Shown one piece after another: positions 47,710 to 58,354 of a DNA stretch of 64,000 bases. The DNA comes from Pyrrhoderma lamaoense (Eukaryota > Basidiomycota > Agaricomycetes > Hymenochaetales > Hymenochaetaceae), in NCBI GenBank assembly GCA_002794735.1, contig NBAZ01000013.1, positions 310,001-374,000 on the forward strand, in the 5' to 3' direction. The translations under genes and the position numbers were made by a program. The notes beneath the pieces were generated by a model. It saw only the letters and a program-made list of their open reading frames with translations. It ran no database searches and had not been told where the DNA came from. How positions within the stretch are numbered: position 1 is the first letter of the stretch; every line of letters begins with the position of its first letter.

Positions 47710-49344
47710 GTGATGTTCTCCCTATAATCACGACTTACCCATGCCAAAGTCATGACAGACCTCATAAAGCATCCAACTACTTGACAGCCTTTCCTGTCCA
47801 CGCAAGTCACCTTGTTGTTGTAACATCTCCAACACGTCCCTCGCAGTTGTCTCTTGCCCAATTTCAACAACGTTGAAGCGTTGCATGTCAGATATATATA
47901 TACGAGTTTGCTGAACCGCATTATTCGTAGTAGTAGTAGACGTATATGTCGCCCCCCGGGGGATGGTGAAGCAGGCCGCGAGCGCGCTCCGTTCACTGGT
48001 TGTACAGAAGGTACAGTGGTAGGTATAGGAGGGACCGGTGGCAGTTGAGATACCCCGCCGTTCGCATACATGTTATGGTAACCCTCTTGGGACGACTCAG
48101 CGCTTGGTCGCGAAGGTCTATCAGTCGACGGTCGCTTGACCGAACGGCTACGCATGATGTCCTCAGTCGTCGCACTATGTGGATGCTGCTGATTCGTCTC
48201 GTGGGATTTCCGGCCCCGAGAGACGTAGACCGCCGTTCCAGCGCACTTGGTAAAGGTGGGACAGCAGGCTCAGTAGGTGCGAGTCCATGGAAAGACCTCA
48301 TCGTTCGTAACCCCGTGAAGGAGCTACAGAAGATTCCTCTGTAGAAGCATGAGACGTGGGATATGATTGGCCGCCAGGTTGTGGGGATTGAGGACTTTGT
48401 CGGGTGTTCGTCGACGTGCTCGAAACCCGATCTACCGCCTGTGAAGAGTCTTCTATCCGAGAATACTGCGCAGGTACTACTGCTGCTGCTGTTGGGGGCA
48501 CGCGAGCCATTGATCCATGATCCTTCGTTTGTGACTGAACTTGTACTTTGAGTAACCGGTTCGCGAGTTCCTCCGCTGGGACACCCGTCGTTCCGCTAAG
48601 CGTCTTCGCTCGCTGACGTGCAGGTGGTGAAGAGAGCGCTGGGCCATCATCGCTGCCTCTTGACTGCTTGACATCGGAACAGCGCTCGACGTTGGTTGCG
48701 GTCCGGGCGGTATACGCGCATTTGCTGCTGCATGTACGGCACTGGCGGAGGTCATTGTCCGCCCCCGTTCGGAAGGGTCGGGCATTTGTGGCGGAGGTGA
48801 TCTCCTTCCTTCCAACGCCCGTCTCGTAGCAGCAAGGGAACGCTCACGACGCTTCCTGTCCGACTCTTCCTGTACCTGTTGACGTATAGACTTTTGAGCT
48901 TTCAAGGCTGTCGGTATCCGCTGAGCCAGGGGAACATCATCGTCCTCTTCTTGCTCTTGTGTGAATGGCTTGAACACACCCTTTCTTCCGTTGCGTAGTT
49001 GATTAAAGGTAGGAGTAGCAGGAGTCGTTTTCTGAGCTTGAGATTTTATGCGGCACGAATCGGGTGGTAGAGTAGTAGCATCAAAAGCATAAGAGTGAGC
49101 CCGCTTTTCTGAGATGGGCGGGGCGAGTGGAGGTCTCGCGCGAGGATCATAGTCGTCGGAATCATAACCATAGTCATCTTCTGAAGAAGAGTGTCGTCCG
49201 AAGAAGACGAGTGTTGATGGTCTGCCTAGAGTTGTGAACAGGTTTTCTCACTGCTGCCACGGGGTGATGAGGGTAATCGGGGAGAGAGAGAGGAACCCGT
49301 TGAGAGTGAAGATCCGCGGTTTGGGAGTGTAGTGGTCTAGGCAT
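46515..49344 (-). CDS. RA-PH domain adaptor protein (MRL-like), with apparent frameshifts
   Basis: The C-terminal half is well conserved. A Ras-association domain includes RIYISDMQRFNVVEIGQETT, then ARDVLEMLQQQGDL and SSWMLYEVCHDFGM, and after an intron RPIRAFETLTDISGSWSKEK. A PH domain follows, with KKGKWNRRWLELREHGLWLS, GKNDEFLCSLSVFDAYIVTR and SVPEDNGRAWVEAIWLAR. The tail is glycine- and alanine-rich and ends SLLAKRS at 46515. The RA-PH tandem suggests a Ras/Rho effector at the plasma membrane. The N-terminal 1.4 kb (47.9-49.3 kb) is a disordered, basic and serine-rich region spread over several frames without credible introns: four -1 shifts are needed, near 48640-48720, 48305-48318, 48190-48270 and 47952-47962. 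These are either assembly errors or real lesions. Confidence 0.72.
47119..47142. repeat. (GAT)n microsatellite within an RA-PH intron
   Basis: GATGACGATGATGATGATGATGATAG lies in an intron already full of GATAGT-type repeats (47045-47145). Confidence 0.85.
47671..47708. repeat. (GT)19 microsatellite within an RA-PH intron
   Basis: A perfect GT run on the + strand lies in the intron that splits the RA domain. Confidence 0.95.
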
Positions 49345-50185
49345 TGATTGTGTGGGGAATTGTATTGTTTTTAGAGATTAGAGAGATGTATTAAAGAGAG
49401 ATGAGGAGGAGAGGGAGATACGGGCGAGAGATCGAGAGCAGGCAGAGACGCCGTTGTTGAGTACGCTGTTTTGACAGAGTTGGTCGTTGGGTGAGTTGTG
49501 GCAAAGGAGGAAGCGAGGGTGGGACTCAGATCCCCTCTGGGCTAGCGGCTATTTGTTGTACAACTACAGCTACAGCTCAGCTGGCTCACTCCCCGCTCTC
49601 TGTTTGATTTGACTGCAACAACTTTCTATTTTTATTTGCGATTTACACGTAAATCATCGGTTGATGTCCTCGACATGACCATCTCAACAGGGCCCCATAT
49701 TTGCATATTACATGTACTCATTCCGAGTGCGGACATTGCGCTCTTGTGCGTAGCGTAGCCTAAGCCATGGCTCTCCGTAGCCCACTTGTGTCAGTCTCCG
49801 GCAGCCTTGGACTGATCAGAGGGTGTTTGCCGGCAATCGACGTCTATCACCCACCGTTTACCCGATCCCATTCGAAGCCCTCTCTTCGACCTCGGATCGC
49901 TGCAAACACTCCAGCAATCATTAATTAACCTTTCCATTTCCCGACGAACACAACAACACACACACACACTTCTTTCCTAAAAGTCTACTTTTTCTCAGGA
50001 GGTCGTGTCAGAAAGCAAACAAGGATTTTATTGGGAAACAACTATCCACCAAGTTGCATATACATCAGTCACAGAGCATATCATGATCCCTATGCGCCTT
50101 GGCTCTCTCCTCCGCTTGCACAAGCGTGCTCCACTAAAGGTATCTCCGAACGAATCTCGTTTCCAAGAACGCTTACCCCCTTGGC
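49345..50185. other. Intergenic region between RA-PH gene start and SOD gene end
   Basis: About 840 bases containing the RA-PH promoter and the 3' UTR of the SOD gene. Open frames on the + strand at 50005-50442 are the antisense of SOD exons. A short (CA)n tract is present near 49960. Confidence 0.5.
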
Positions 50186-51558
50186 TCACGCCAAAAGTCC
50201 TGAGTGCACAAAATAAAAATAATAATAAAAACACTTTAGCAAGCCATTATTCACATCACAACACAGAAGCAGAAGCAGATTACCAATCACTCCACACGCC
50301 AAACGCGCACCAGCGTTTCCCGTCTTTAAGCTCTCCTCGTTGTCTCCTCGTCCAAGATCATCAGTGCCCTTCAAACGTGACGCCAACACGAACAACACAA
50401 AATCATGAATCACCTCAGTACCTCTATAAAAGACATATGTAATCAAATCTCTCTCACAGAATGAACAACCACACTCCGCCCAATGATACTAAACGGGCCG
50501 TTCAACGTCAACAACTTATCCGTCATCGAGAACCTAGCCACCCCCGTCGCATTACTCTCAACGTTCCCAAGGTCTCCAAAATGTCTTCGGCATCCTCAGG
50601 CGCCCCATGCTTTTTCTCTAAAGGGTTGAAATGTCCTCCAGCTGACGTACATCCGTTCGTCGCATCGCCGAATTGGCTTTAATAATTTCATTTCATTATT
50701 TGATATTGTTTCAATCAGAAAATAGTTAAAGATAAAGATAAAGATTAAAGTAGAGGGGAGGGGGACGCAAAAGTAAATTAGAGCCTGCTCAGAATGAAAG
50801 AGAACCGGAAACGGAAGTAAATTCAAAAAAAAAAAAAAAACAAAATTCTTCTTAACATACTGAATATGAAACCCCCTCTTCGCGTTCGGGTCAAGGTTGA
50901 TAATCTCTCCTGAGATAGTGATAGGAGACGCTGAAGACGGCTGAGAGAAGTATATCGTTCCACTCACTTTCGAGTCTCCGCTCAATACAGCAACTGCCTG
51001 TTCATCATCATCATCAAAATAAATAAAATAAAAATTAAAGATAAAAAACAGAATAAAGATAAAAGTGTTGGTTGGTTGATTTTTGACGTAGTTTGTTATT
51101 CGTTATTTATCATTCGTCATTCGTTATTTGTTATTGTTCATTGCATTTCACAAAAAGAAACGAATAAAAAGTAATCAATTCAAGTCATTACACATCAAAT
51201 CCCTAACTACTATTCAATTCACCTTTGAGATAGAGACTAGAGGTTCGGGTTCAGGTTTCGATTTCGGTTCGGTGTACAAGAAAACACGCCAGGCGAAGAC
51301 GAGGACGGTGAACACGGCGATCGTGGTACATATCGTCGTACGGCCGTTTGAAGTCGTCGTGTTTCGGATGGCATTTGTCTTTTTTCTGTATTGATTTCAA
51401 AGTGGGTAGTGGGATAAGGTAAAGGTAATAAGGTAATAAGGATTTAAGATTAAGGAAATGATGATGATGATTGCTGGTGCCGGTGTTGTTGTTGTTGTTT
51501 GTTAAAAAGTCTTAGTCCTAGTCCTAGTCTACTTCTTAGTGTTGTCGTCCATCATCAT
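50186..51558 (-). CDS. Cu/Zn superoxide dismutase with N-terminal hydrophobic segment, one apparent frameshift
   Basis: The enzyme converts superoxide to peroxide and oxygen. Core motifs are clear: [19 protein letters not shown], then [13 protein letters not shown] spliced to [44 protein letters not shown] and [15 protein letters not shown]. The end is [20 protein letters not shown], then LACGVIGLLA at 50186. All copper and zinc ligands are present. A -1 shift is needed between PEDAE and HFGDLGN (about 50581-50592). Upstream of AVAVL, an exon encodes [20 protein letters not shown], a likely membrane or signal-anchor segment absent from cytosolic SOD1. The start is unsure: an ATG triplet at 51558 begins MMMDDNTK, but its donor gives the wrong phase by one base. 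The gene is divergent from POB3. Confidence 0.8.
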
Positions 51559-51883
51559 GAGAACGACGGATTGGTAATCTCTGAGTCTATTACGCTCCTA
51601 CCCAATGGATGTCGTGTGCCCATGGGAATTTCAATTCGTTAAAGAAAAAAGTATGTGTGACAAAATTACATGACATGTATTTTCCACAACACGCGTCACG
51701 CGTCACGCGACTTGGAACGCGCGACACAAAGAGGATCTCTTACATGAGACTCAGACTCGTCCCTCACTAACATCGTGTACCTCGTATTCCATATATCTCT
51801 GATTGGAGGACTCGTCTTCGGGTAAAAAAAAGGGAGAGAGAGAGAAGACTTACGTTCCAAAAAAGGACAAGACAAAATAGATA
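51559..51883. promoter_or_regulatory. Shared divergent promoter of SOD and POB3
   Basis: Only about 325 bases separate the likely start of the SOD gene from the POB3 ATG. Both promoters must lie here or overlap 5' exons. No specific binding motif is asserted. Confidence 0.4.
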
Positions 51884-54641
51884 ATGACGACTCAGTTTGA
51901 TAATATCTATCATGACTTGTCTCCTCAACTCGGGAGTGAGTATTCCCATCCCTCCCCACTAACCTAACCTAACCTAACCACCTTCCAATCCTACATCTTC
52001 CCAACAATATGCAACACCACACACTCAACACACATACACACACAACATCACACATACACCGTATCTCACAATTTCACAGAGTTCAGGATGGCTGCGAGCG
52101 GTATGGCATGGATGAACAGCGAGACAAAAGAGGTCGTTTCCGTTCCAGCAGCAGACATCAAATGGGTCGTATGGATGCGCGTCGCTCGAAACTTCCGTTT
52201 ACGGGTAGGCTTAAAAGAAAAAGGTAGACGAGAGAACTTTGATGGGTTTATGCGTGATGTACGTTTTCTTTCGATTCCTACATTTCCCATATCATGATTC
52301 ATGTTTCTTGTGTTAATTCTGTCAATTATGATACTGATACTGATACTGATACTGATACATGGGGAAATTCGCGGCCCCCCAATTTTTTTTTTAGGATCAT
52401 GATAAGTTGACTAGCTTGTTCAAGTCACATTATGGAATCATACTTGAGACTAAGGAGATCTCGTTCAAGGGATGGAATTGGGGTGCTACTGACTTCCAGG
52501 GTAAGTTCAATTCCGAGAAGAAGTATTCCGGGGTAGCCGGTCTACGAGAACGAGACTAAACCTTCCCCTTCACCCGTCTTCGATAGGTCAAGACCTTGCA
52601 TTCCTCGTTTCTAACAAGACGGCATTCGAACTTCCGCTTCAGAGAGTTGCTAATTCCAATATCGCCGGTCGGACTGAAGTCTCGCTCGAGTTCACACCGT
52701 TCTCTTCTAGACCGTCTAAAGGCGCAGCCGACGAGCTTATGGAAATACGGTTCTACGTCCCAGGGACGACCACGAAAGACACGGGTTCGGATGCAGCAGA
52801 CGAGGAAGCAGGTGAAGGTGAAGGTGAAGAGACGAGTGCCGCCCAGGCGTTCCATGATGCTATCAAAGAGAAGGCAGAGCTCGGAGAAGTCTCTGGGGAT
52901 GTCATCATCAACTTTGAGGAAGTGTTGGTCCTCACACCCCGTGGTCGGTACGATGTGGACATGTTCCCAGAGTTCCTACGACTCCGAGGAAAGACGTATG
53001 ATTATAAAATCAACTATGAAGGGATCTCCAAGTTGTTCTTATTACCGAAAGATGATCAGCATGTTTTGTTCATCGTATGTTCTCTCTTTCTCTTTTCTTT
53101 TTTTCATCTAGCTCCTTGTTACAGTTTTGACTAAAAGTGAACTTCCATTGATAACAGCTTAGTCTTGTTAACCCTATCCGTCAAGGTCAGACTAGATACC
53201 AATTCCTTGTCATGCAATTTGACAGGGAAGAAGAGATCAGCGCTGAACTAAACCTCTCGGAGTACGTTTTCTCTCCTATTCTGTTCAAACACGTTTAGTA
53301 TTAGTATTGGACAAAACTCACGATCCAATCCACTTGTAGAGAAGACGTGGCTAAATACGATAAATTACAAAAACGTTATGAAGCTACGACTTTTGAAGTT
53401 GTGTCGAGTGTCTTCCGAGCTCTGTCTAGTAACAAGATTATCGGTTCTGGAAGCTATCATAGGTATATCTTCTCTCGTCTATCTCGTCTTTATAAAAAAT
53501 AAAATAAACCAGTGTACTAATGAAACTAAAATTTTAGCCGGACGGGACATCCTGGGATTAAGGCGAACTTGAAAGCCGTCCAAGGAGATCTCTTCATCCT
53601 TGACAAATACATCTTCTTCGTCGCAAAAGCACCGCTTCTCATCGAACTTCAAGATATCCATTCGTTAGCTTCTCTCGGTACGTCACAGCCTTTTCTTTCA
53701 TTTTCTGCCCAGCTCTCATCCAACTTCATTCCCATTCTATTCTAATTTATTATCGCTTTTACACTACACATACACCCTTACGAATAAACAGCGTCGGTGG
53801 CCAAATGGCAGCAACCTCCCGAACCTTCGACTTGAAAATAATCACCAAATCCGGTGCAGAACATCTGTTCTCGAGTATCAATAAGGAGGAACACGAGGGT
53901 GTTGAACAGTATCTGTTAAGTAAGAAGTTGAGAGTGAAGAATACGATGGCGGAGGAGATGGCTGTTCCTCTTGCTGATGACGACGATGATGACGACGATG
54001 AAATGCAGAGTGTTGCGAGTGATGACGATGATGAGGATGGTGGTGGTGGCTCGAAGTCGAAGCCGAAACCTAGGAATATGGATGATGATGATGATAGTGA
54101 GGAAGGTACGTGAATGAAAAGAAACCTATTTTTTTCAATTTCTCTCCAAGTTACTCACTCGTTTATTTATAGACGAAGACTTCCAAGCCTCATCCTCAGA
54201 CGAAGGCTCTCCCTCCTCCGACTCTGACTCCGAGTCCGACGGTGCAGCTTCTGTCTCAGACGCGAGCGGCGACTTGCAAATAACGGGTAGAGACAAGAAG
54301 AAGAAAGGAAAGGGGAAGGAGGTGGATAAGTCCTCTTCTGCCACCACCAAGAATAAGAGTAAGGCTAAGACTAAGAGTAAGAAGGAGGAGGTGGACGAAG
54401 ACGAAGACGGGGATGGGGGTGCAGACGGTGCGGCTGAGAAGAAGAAGAAGAAGCCGGTTGTTAAGGCTAAGACGAAGGTGAAGGCTAAGGGTGAAGATGA
54501 TAGTGATGGTGAACCTATGGACGTTGATGAGCCGAAGTCTGCTGCTGCTGCTGCTGGTAGTGTGGTAGCAAGAGTAAGTCAAAGCCGAAAACGAAGGATG
54601 ATGTGGATGGGCCTGTTAAGAAGAAACTAAAGAAGGAGTGA
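51884..54641 (+). CDS. POB3: FACT complex subunit Pob3 (SSRP1-like), apparent frameshift near the C-terminus
   Basis: Pob3 pairs with Spt16 in FACT, which reorganises nucleosomes during transcription and replication. Exon 1 encodes [17 protein letters not shown]. Exon 2 continues [19 protein letters not shown] and [17 protein letters not shown]. Then come [74 protein letters not shown] and [20 protein letters not shown]. The C-terminus is acidic, then lysine-rich, with no HMG box, as in other fungal Pob3. After the GCT repeat at 54541-54556 the frame shifts by -1: read straight, the protein ends at 54630; shifted, it ends [15 protein letters not shown] at 54641, which looks like the genuine tail. 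The join before VGGQMAAT also needs a weak donor. Confidence 0.88.
51958..51979. repeat. (CTAAC)4 telomere-like pentamer repeat in POB3 intron 1
   Basis: Four consecutive CTAAC units lie just after the exon 1 donor. The unit resembles fungal telomere-type sequence or a Rap1/Tbf1-type site but is not the canonical hexamer. Confidence 0.8.
52329..52358. repeat. (TGATAC)5 minisatellite in POB3 intron
   Basis: Five perfect hexamer copies lie in the intron between FDGFMRD and the DHDKL exon. Confidence 0.95.
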
Positions 54642-55136
54642 AGTGTGGAGAAGTGGTAAAATGAGATGGGAGATGGGAGGAGGAGGTGTATTACTTTTGT
54701 TTTCTTTATTTTCGTTTTTAGATCTCTTTTTTCCTCTATCCTATCGATTCTTTCTCCTCTCTCCCCTTTCTTTCCCATTTCCTGTTCTTATTTATCTTAT
54801 CCACTCTTCACCCCTCCTACTCAAAAAAGAAAAGAGTTGTATCACCTTTTCTATCCTTTGCTTGTTCGTTCATCCGATTCAAGTGGTTAGGTTAGTTGTC
54901 CATCCACATCTGTATAATTCGCCCTCCCTCATATCGTACAATACATAATCTCTACGTCGCATTCATCGCATCAACACAAAGATGTACGAACATACGAACA
55001 CACGAACGTAGCTATCAAGAGGGAAAAGGAAAAGAAAAAAAAAAGTGAAAAGTGCAAGATCTAAAAAGAAGTTCATGAAGTTCTAGCCCAATATGCCACC
55101 CTACCCTATCCTACTGCCACGCTACCAGCCACACCA
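54642..55136. other. Convergent 3' region of POB3 and DUF6533 copy C
   Basis: About 500 bases of strongly pyrimidine-rich sequence, presumably both 3' UTRs. No coding content was recognised. Confidence 0.55.
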
Positions 55137-57240
55137 CTACCCACCAAAAGACCGATACGGTACCCCAGACTTCGCCGTTCCCATTCCCGTCCCCGTTGGT
55201 GTTGACGCTGACGTCTCCGTTGACGTTCCCAATGATGTCGACGCTGACGCTGATGTTGACACCATCGTACCACGCTCTCGTACACCCTCAAGACGGACGT
55301 TTAAGAAGATTCGTGAGACCATGATAACTGTTATACTGGTTACTCGTTATTATTATTTATTCATTTTTTTAGTCGTTTTTTTACGCTTTTTACGCTTTTT
55401 TTTTGGGGGGGGGGGGATGGATGACTTACACGTGGTTGAAGGTCCAATTGACTGTGATTAAGTCTCGCTATAATTTGTAGTACTCAGTATAAGGTGCCCG
55501 TGAAAATAGATGAATGGTAGAGAACTTACGGATATTCGCTAACGTAGACGATCAAAGATGATGTTTGTAGTAAAGTAAGTAGGGTAACGGTGTTTTAGAA
55601 ACTGTGTTGATAAGAGGAGGTCGAGAGAAGGACATCTTTACCGTGAACACGATGAAATTCATCAACTTTGCGGAGAACATCACGCTAGAAAGGAAAAGAA
55701 AAGATCTATATCCACAGTATACAATCCACATTTATTATAAGGACTTACATGAAATATATCAGACCTATCACCACGCCATTCCATATCATTCATAATCACG
55801 TCAACGATTGATGAGGAAAAAGGAAAAGGAAAACCCCTCACTCATCAGCAAAAAAAAAAACATTTCATCCAATTATCTCATCCTCTGATGCTTACCATCA
55901 CGAAAAAGCAAGTCCATCAACGAAAGACCCGATGAAGACGTCTTGTCTTCCTCCGAAACCAAAGTGTACGATAAAGAGTCAAAGCGAGAACTGAAGAGTC
56001 GAATATGACGTTCCAAGCCCATAGTATCGCGAACACTATACGTATACATATATATATCATTCTGGGTATAGAGTATGAAATAGTTGCTGATAATAATAGA
56101 AAAACGTACGTGTGTATCTGTAAGATTGAACAAGGTCAATTCGTGATGTTTTGATTTTTTTTCGGTAGATAACGGGAGAATAAGGAGATAGGCAGTAGGC
56201 AGTAGGCAGACTCACGAGTTGTGTTTTATCGTCATTATGCATCCCTGTGGTGAGCTAGTCTCGAGGGAGATGACGTTAAATACAGTAGCCTACATTCATT
56301 TTTTTCCAGTCAATGAGTCACGGTTTAATAATAATAACGTAGGAAGATATATTATTTTTAGTAATGGACATACCACATCGAGTATAATTTGGATGGACCC
56401 GAGAGAAATAAGGAAAACGAGTACGTATCGGTTATAGAGATATATTGCATATATCCTTTGTGTGATCATCGCTTCAAACAATCCAGTTTTGAGTTTTGTG
56501 TTTCAAGTAAAAAGGATATGCACGGGTGGATGGATTAGGTTGGCTTATCTATGACTTGGGAACTTACCAATGATGATACTTTCACTTATAGTAACAAAAA
56601 TAAGTGGGAAGTGAATGAACATAGTACACCTAAGGATCCCGAGTCAGCCAAGAATAATTTTGGTTATTGATAATTCAATAGTTGGGAGATCCCGGGTGGG
56701 GAGGGGATGGATGTGTGTAAAACATACTCTTTCTATGGTAATCGAAGAACTTTAGGTTCGTTGGTTGTTTAGTGAATAAGTAATGGCCAACATCACTTAC
56801 GGAAGAAGCGTATATATGTCGGTGGTATTCTAAGAAAAAAAAACTTCCATGAGCGCGTTTCTAGAGAGATATAGTTATCCTATTTTTGTTGTTCGTCACC
56901 TTACCTCGAAGTACCCAGGAGTAAAAGAGTAAAGGGAAGTATCGGTTCTGGTTTATCTCTCTTTATCAAGACAAAAAGACAACCTTGCATTGGAAGGGAA
57001 CATTACTCACGAGGAAGAATAATAATTTGGCTAAAGTTCGTTTTCGATCAGTCCATATAGTCTCGACTTCAGTATCGAATGTTATGATATAGTCGTAGAA
57101 GAGAATCACTAAAGTTGTGAAAAAGTGATCAATATGGATATTGAAAGGATGTTAAAAATTGATATCTTACGTGCTGATGCTAGCTGATAGTATTTTGATG
57201 ACTGCCTAAAACAGTTTATAAGTAACAGTATTAGATCCAT
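55137..57240 (-). CDS. DUF6533-type multi-pass membrane protein, copy C, apparent frameshift
   Basis: The blocks match copies A and B in order: SKYYQLASALILFYDYIITF with DTEVETIWTDRKRTLAKLLF, then NRYFPLLFYSWVLR, CTMFIHFPLIFVTISESIII, MITQRIYAIYLYNRYVLVFL and LWAWNVIFDSSVLALTLYRT. Then follow LLFRDG, LIYF, VMFSAKLMNFIVFT, DLITVNWTFNHV and IMVSRIFLNVRLEGVRERG, with a Ser/Thr tail ending SFGG at 55137. Between the YRT block and LLFRDG (about 55928-55960) the two parts lie in different frames with no room for an intron; a missing base would rejoin them. One intron carries a 12-base G run. The start is placed at MDLILLL (57240), with an upstream first exon possible. About eleven exons. Confidence 0.68.
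55405..55416. repeat. G12 homopolymer next to T9 run
   Basis: A run of 12 G follows 9 T on the + strand, within an intron of DUF6533 copy C. Such runs are prone to length errors. Confidence 0.9.
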
Positions 57241-58354
57241 CGACTTATGTGAATAAGCCGACTAACAAAAGAAAAAGGGAGTGTGTTCTTCTTGGATTTC
57301 CATCGAGGATCATACGAAGGCGAAGGGAAACGAAGGTAGGATAGGAGAAATTAAGGCTGAGGAAAGAGATCTTCGTGTCTATCCCTCTTATATGCAACTT
57401 CTAATGAAACCTTTCCCTTCTTTCCCTCGCAACTGACACTGATTTCGTTACCAACTATCATCACACTGGCCAATCTCAATACAACCTCGTTGATCCCCGG
57501 GGATAATAATGCGACCGATCTGCTTCATACTTGTATAACAGGGTCCAAAGTAAAAACTGAAGCTCGAAGAGCCGAGAAGCGAGCTGCGGTCTCCTTGTTC
57601 ACATTCCATTCCAATGACTTATGCACACACGGTGGCAGAGTCTGATTAGATTCGAAGATCTCTAACTCATTTCGTAGACAAAGCTCAAAATAGGTTCAAG
57701 GCTGAAGATGAATACACAGCCACTATAGTTACATAATGCTTGCTTTTTATGGTGCTTACCATGAGTTCTCACGATTTCCGTTCTCTTTTTTTAGGACAAG
57801 TATAAACTCTTCTCTTCATTCAGCATCGTTAGTTTCAGAGTAGTACAGAACTCGACAGACCGGAGATCCAAAAAGGTTTTAAGTATCCGGCGATACATAA
57901 AATTGACAGACCATCAACTTCTATTTGCACTATTTTTTCTTGGAAACCTAGGAACAGCGCCCACAAGTGAGTGAGAGTAAATTACATGTTGTACTAGCAC
58001 TAGGAACTCGGGCTACTGCTCTGTGTCCTCTATATCTCTTTCATATTCGTCAAGGTCAAGTATCTGATATGCATTAATTGCCTGATCTATGTATGTATAG
58101 AACTCTTTTCCGGTATCTACTTGGTCTTTAGTTATCTTTGCAAGCAAGATATCGTATCTCGGGATAAGAGTTACATGTGCTCTTTTTTTCCCGATCTCCG
58201 CTTCCTTCGACTATCATCACATTTTCAGGTCATGATACATACATTCATGACTTCCGCGATGGAAGGAAGACTGCAATTGGATATTATCTATCCCTGCACA
58301 CGCTCATATATATAAAAACGCAACTTCTGTCATGTTTAAATTACCCCAGAGGAA
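57241..58354. other. Divergent intergenic region
   Basis: About 1.1 kb lies between the starts of DUF6533 copy C and the amine oxidase. It may hold an upstream non-coding or short coding exon of copy C (MEIQEEHT near 57300). Nothing else was recognised. Confidence 0.45.
58306..58317 (+). promoter_or_regulatory. TATA box of amine oxidase gene
   Basis: A strong TATATATAAAAA element lies about 40 bases before the start codon, suggesting a short leader and a TATA-driven, regulated gene. Confidence 0.5.

Noticed and set aside
51767..51949. Minus-strand open frame starting [11 protein letters not shown] as first exon of the SOD gene
   Set aside because: It is antisense to POB3 exon 1 ([13 protein letters not shown]), which is clearly coding and spliced into the rest of POB3.
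51958..51979. Internal telomere tract
   Set aside because: Only four pentamer units, not the canonical hexamer, and inside an intron of a conserved gene; unlikely to be a true telomere relic.
55093..55461. Plus-strand open frame of 122 codons rich in Asp/Val
   Set aside because: Antisense of the Ser/Thr tail exon of DUF6533 copy C and across its G12 intron.
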